Assembly: GCA_913064995.1 (NCBI GenBank)
Contig: CAJYBL010000087.1
Coordinates: 1 to 6,468, forward strand
DNA length: 6,468 nt
Source: an uncultured Alphaproteobacteria bacterium
GTDB lineage: Bacteria; Pseudomonadota; Alphaproteobacteria; Puniceispirillales; Puniceispirillaceae
Direction of reading: 5' to 3'
Both the position numbers and the translations under genes were made by a program. The notes beneath the pieces were generated by a model. It worked only from the letters and a program-made list of their open reading frames with translations. It did not search any database and was not told the DNA's origin. Shown piece after piece: positions 6,052 through 6,468 of the stretch (its first letter is position 1; each line of letters opens with the position of its first letter).

Positions 6052-6468
6052 TTATTTTTTCTCTGAAGTAGCAGCGTTCGCCGCAGCCCAGATTATGCCA
6101 ACGAAGGCAATCTTGTTCACAACGTCTGCAACGTTATAGATGACGTTCAAGGTCACAGCGTCGACAGATCCATTCAGGTAGCCCAAGAAGTAACCAAGCG
6201 GATAGATTGCCCACCCTACAGTTACGATCAAACGCATTGTGCCGAACGCAGACTGAACTCCCGCTGGGGCTGACTCTGAGGAAACCCGACCTGCTTCACC
6301 GGCGAAGATCTCATAAAGGATGTAACCCCAACCTAGCATGCCGACAATAAATGCTGGCCATGCTGGAGCCAATCCTGCTTCTCCCATGTAGCCTGCAACC
6401 AGCATCACTAGTGAGCCAATCATCAAACGCCAGAAGACCCCAGCGCTTACGACGGTTACCGCAGCAAG
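6052..6468 (-). CDS. Proteorhodopsin, C-terminal 138 residues, 5' end cut by window
   Basis: This is the C-terminal half of a microbial rhodopsin, a retinal-binding light-driven ion pump of the inner membrane, by homology a proton pump. The frame is open through the right edge, so the start lies outside. Compared with the well-known green proteorhodopsin, the fragment starts at about residue 113 and covers helices D to G. Recognisable segments are IGSLVMLVAGYMGEAG (the Glu matches E142), AWPAFIVGMLGW, VQSAFGTM, GWAIYPLGYFLGYL (the retinal-pocket Trp and Tyr) and IYNVADVVNKI, with the counter-ion Asp (D227 equivalent) and the Schiff-base Lys (K231 equivalent, codon 6112-6114). It ends in a short hydrophilic ATSEKK tail. 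The proton-acceptor/donor residues and the colour-tuning site are outside the window, so pump type and colour cannot be read. TTC (5 of 6 Phe) and AAC (4 of 5 Asn) dominate, suggesting high expression. Confidence 0.96.
   Translation of the reverse strand, partial: LAAVTVVSAGVFWRLMIGSLVMLVAGYMGEAGLAPAWPAFIVGMLGWGYILYEIFAGEAGRVSSESAPAGVQSAFGTMRLIVTVGWAIYPLGYFLGYLNGSVDAVTLNVIYNVADVVNKIAFVGIIWAAANAATSEKK

Noticed and set aside
6015..6060. The hairpin as a plus-strand terminator, since a T-rich run follows it at 6047-6060
   Set aside because: No plus-strand gene enters it, the T-run is the complement of the Lys-Lys-stop end of the rhodopsin, and the stem has an A-C mismatch in plus-strand RNA.
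6052..6426. A complete 124-residue protein starting at 6426
   Set aside because: The codon there is TTG inside helix D of the rhodopsin. The frame continues to the right edge with proteorhodopsin-like residues, so the gene is simply cut by the window.
4954..6468. A transfer boundary between the rhodopsin/crtE part and the crtI-fni part based on GC
   Set aside because: The few 60-base lines I counted range from 38 to 57% GC with overlapping values in both parts, so there is no clear break by eye.

Overview
This window is most of a proteorhodopsin photosystem operon. Every gene I can support is on the minus strand, so transcription runs from the right edge to the left. In that order the genes are: the C-terminal 138 residues of a proteorhodopsin (6468-6052), crtE (5976-4954), crtI (4914-3376), crtB (3341-2418), crtY (2428-1328), blh (1335-502) and the N-terminal 168 residues of a type 2 isopentenyl-diphosphate isomerase, fni/idi2 (505-1). 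Both end genes are cut by the window.

Together the genes encode retinal synthesis and its use. Fni supplies DMAPP from IPP. CrtE builds GGPP, CrtB condenses two GGPP to phytoene, CrtI desaturates phytoene to lycopene, CrtY cyclises lycopene to beta-carotene, and Blh cleaves beta-carotene to two retinals. Retinal then binds the conserved lysine of the rhodopsin (codon 6112-6114) to make a light-driven ion pump, by homology a proton pump. The family-defining motifs are readable in every gene.

The layout is compact. Gaps are 75 bp (rhodopsin-crtE), 39 bp (crtE-crtI) and 34 bp (crtI-crtB). The next genes overlap by 11 bp (crtB/crtY), 8 bp (crtY/blh) and 4 bp (blh/fni). The 75 bp gap carries a 13-bp hairpin that pairs fully only in the minus-strand RNA. 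It sits where it could let rhodopsin mRNA accumulate above crt mRNA. Rhodopsin Phe codon choice also differs from that of crtE, as expected for a more highly expressed gene.

The organism is probably a marine planktonic proteobacterium. The mid-range GC (roughly 40-57% in the lines counted), the alphaproteobacterium-like gene style and the rhodopsin-crtEIBY-blh-idi order suggest a SAR116-like alphaproteobacterium, but this is inference and no phylogenetic marker is present. The overall system is a known one. The points worth a second look are local: the hairpin, a degenerate second Asp motif in CrtE, a Ser replacing the third Gly of the CrtY nucleotide-binding motif, and the unclear crtI start. 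No gene-free stretch exceeds 75 bp, and I saw no tRNA, rRNA, CRISPR array or mobile element.
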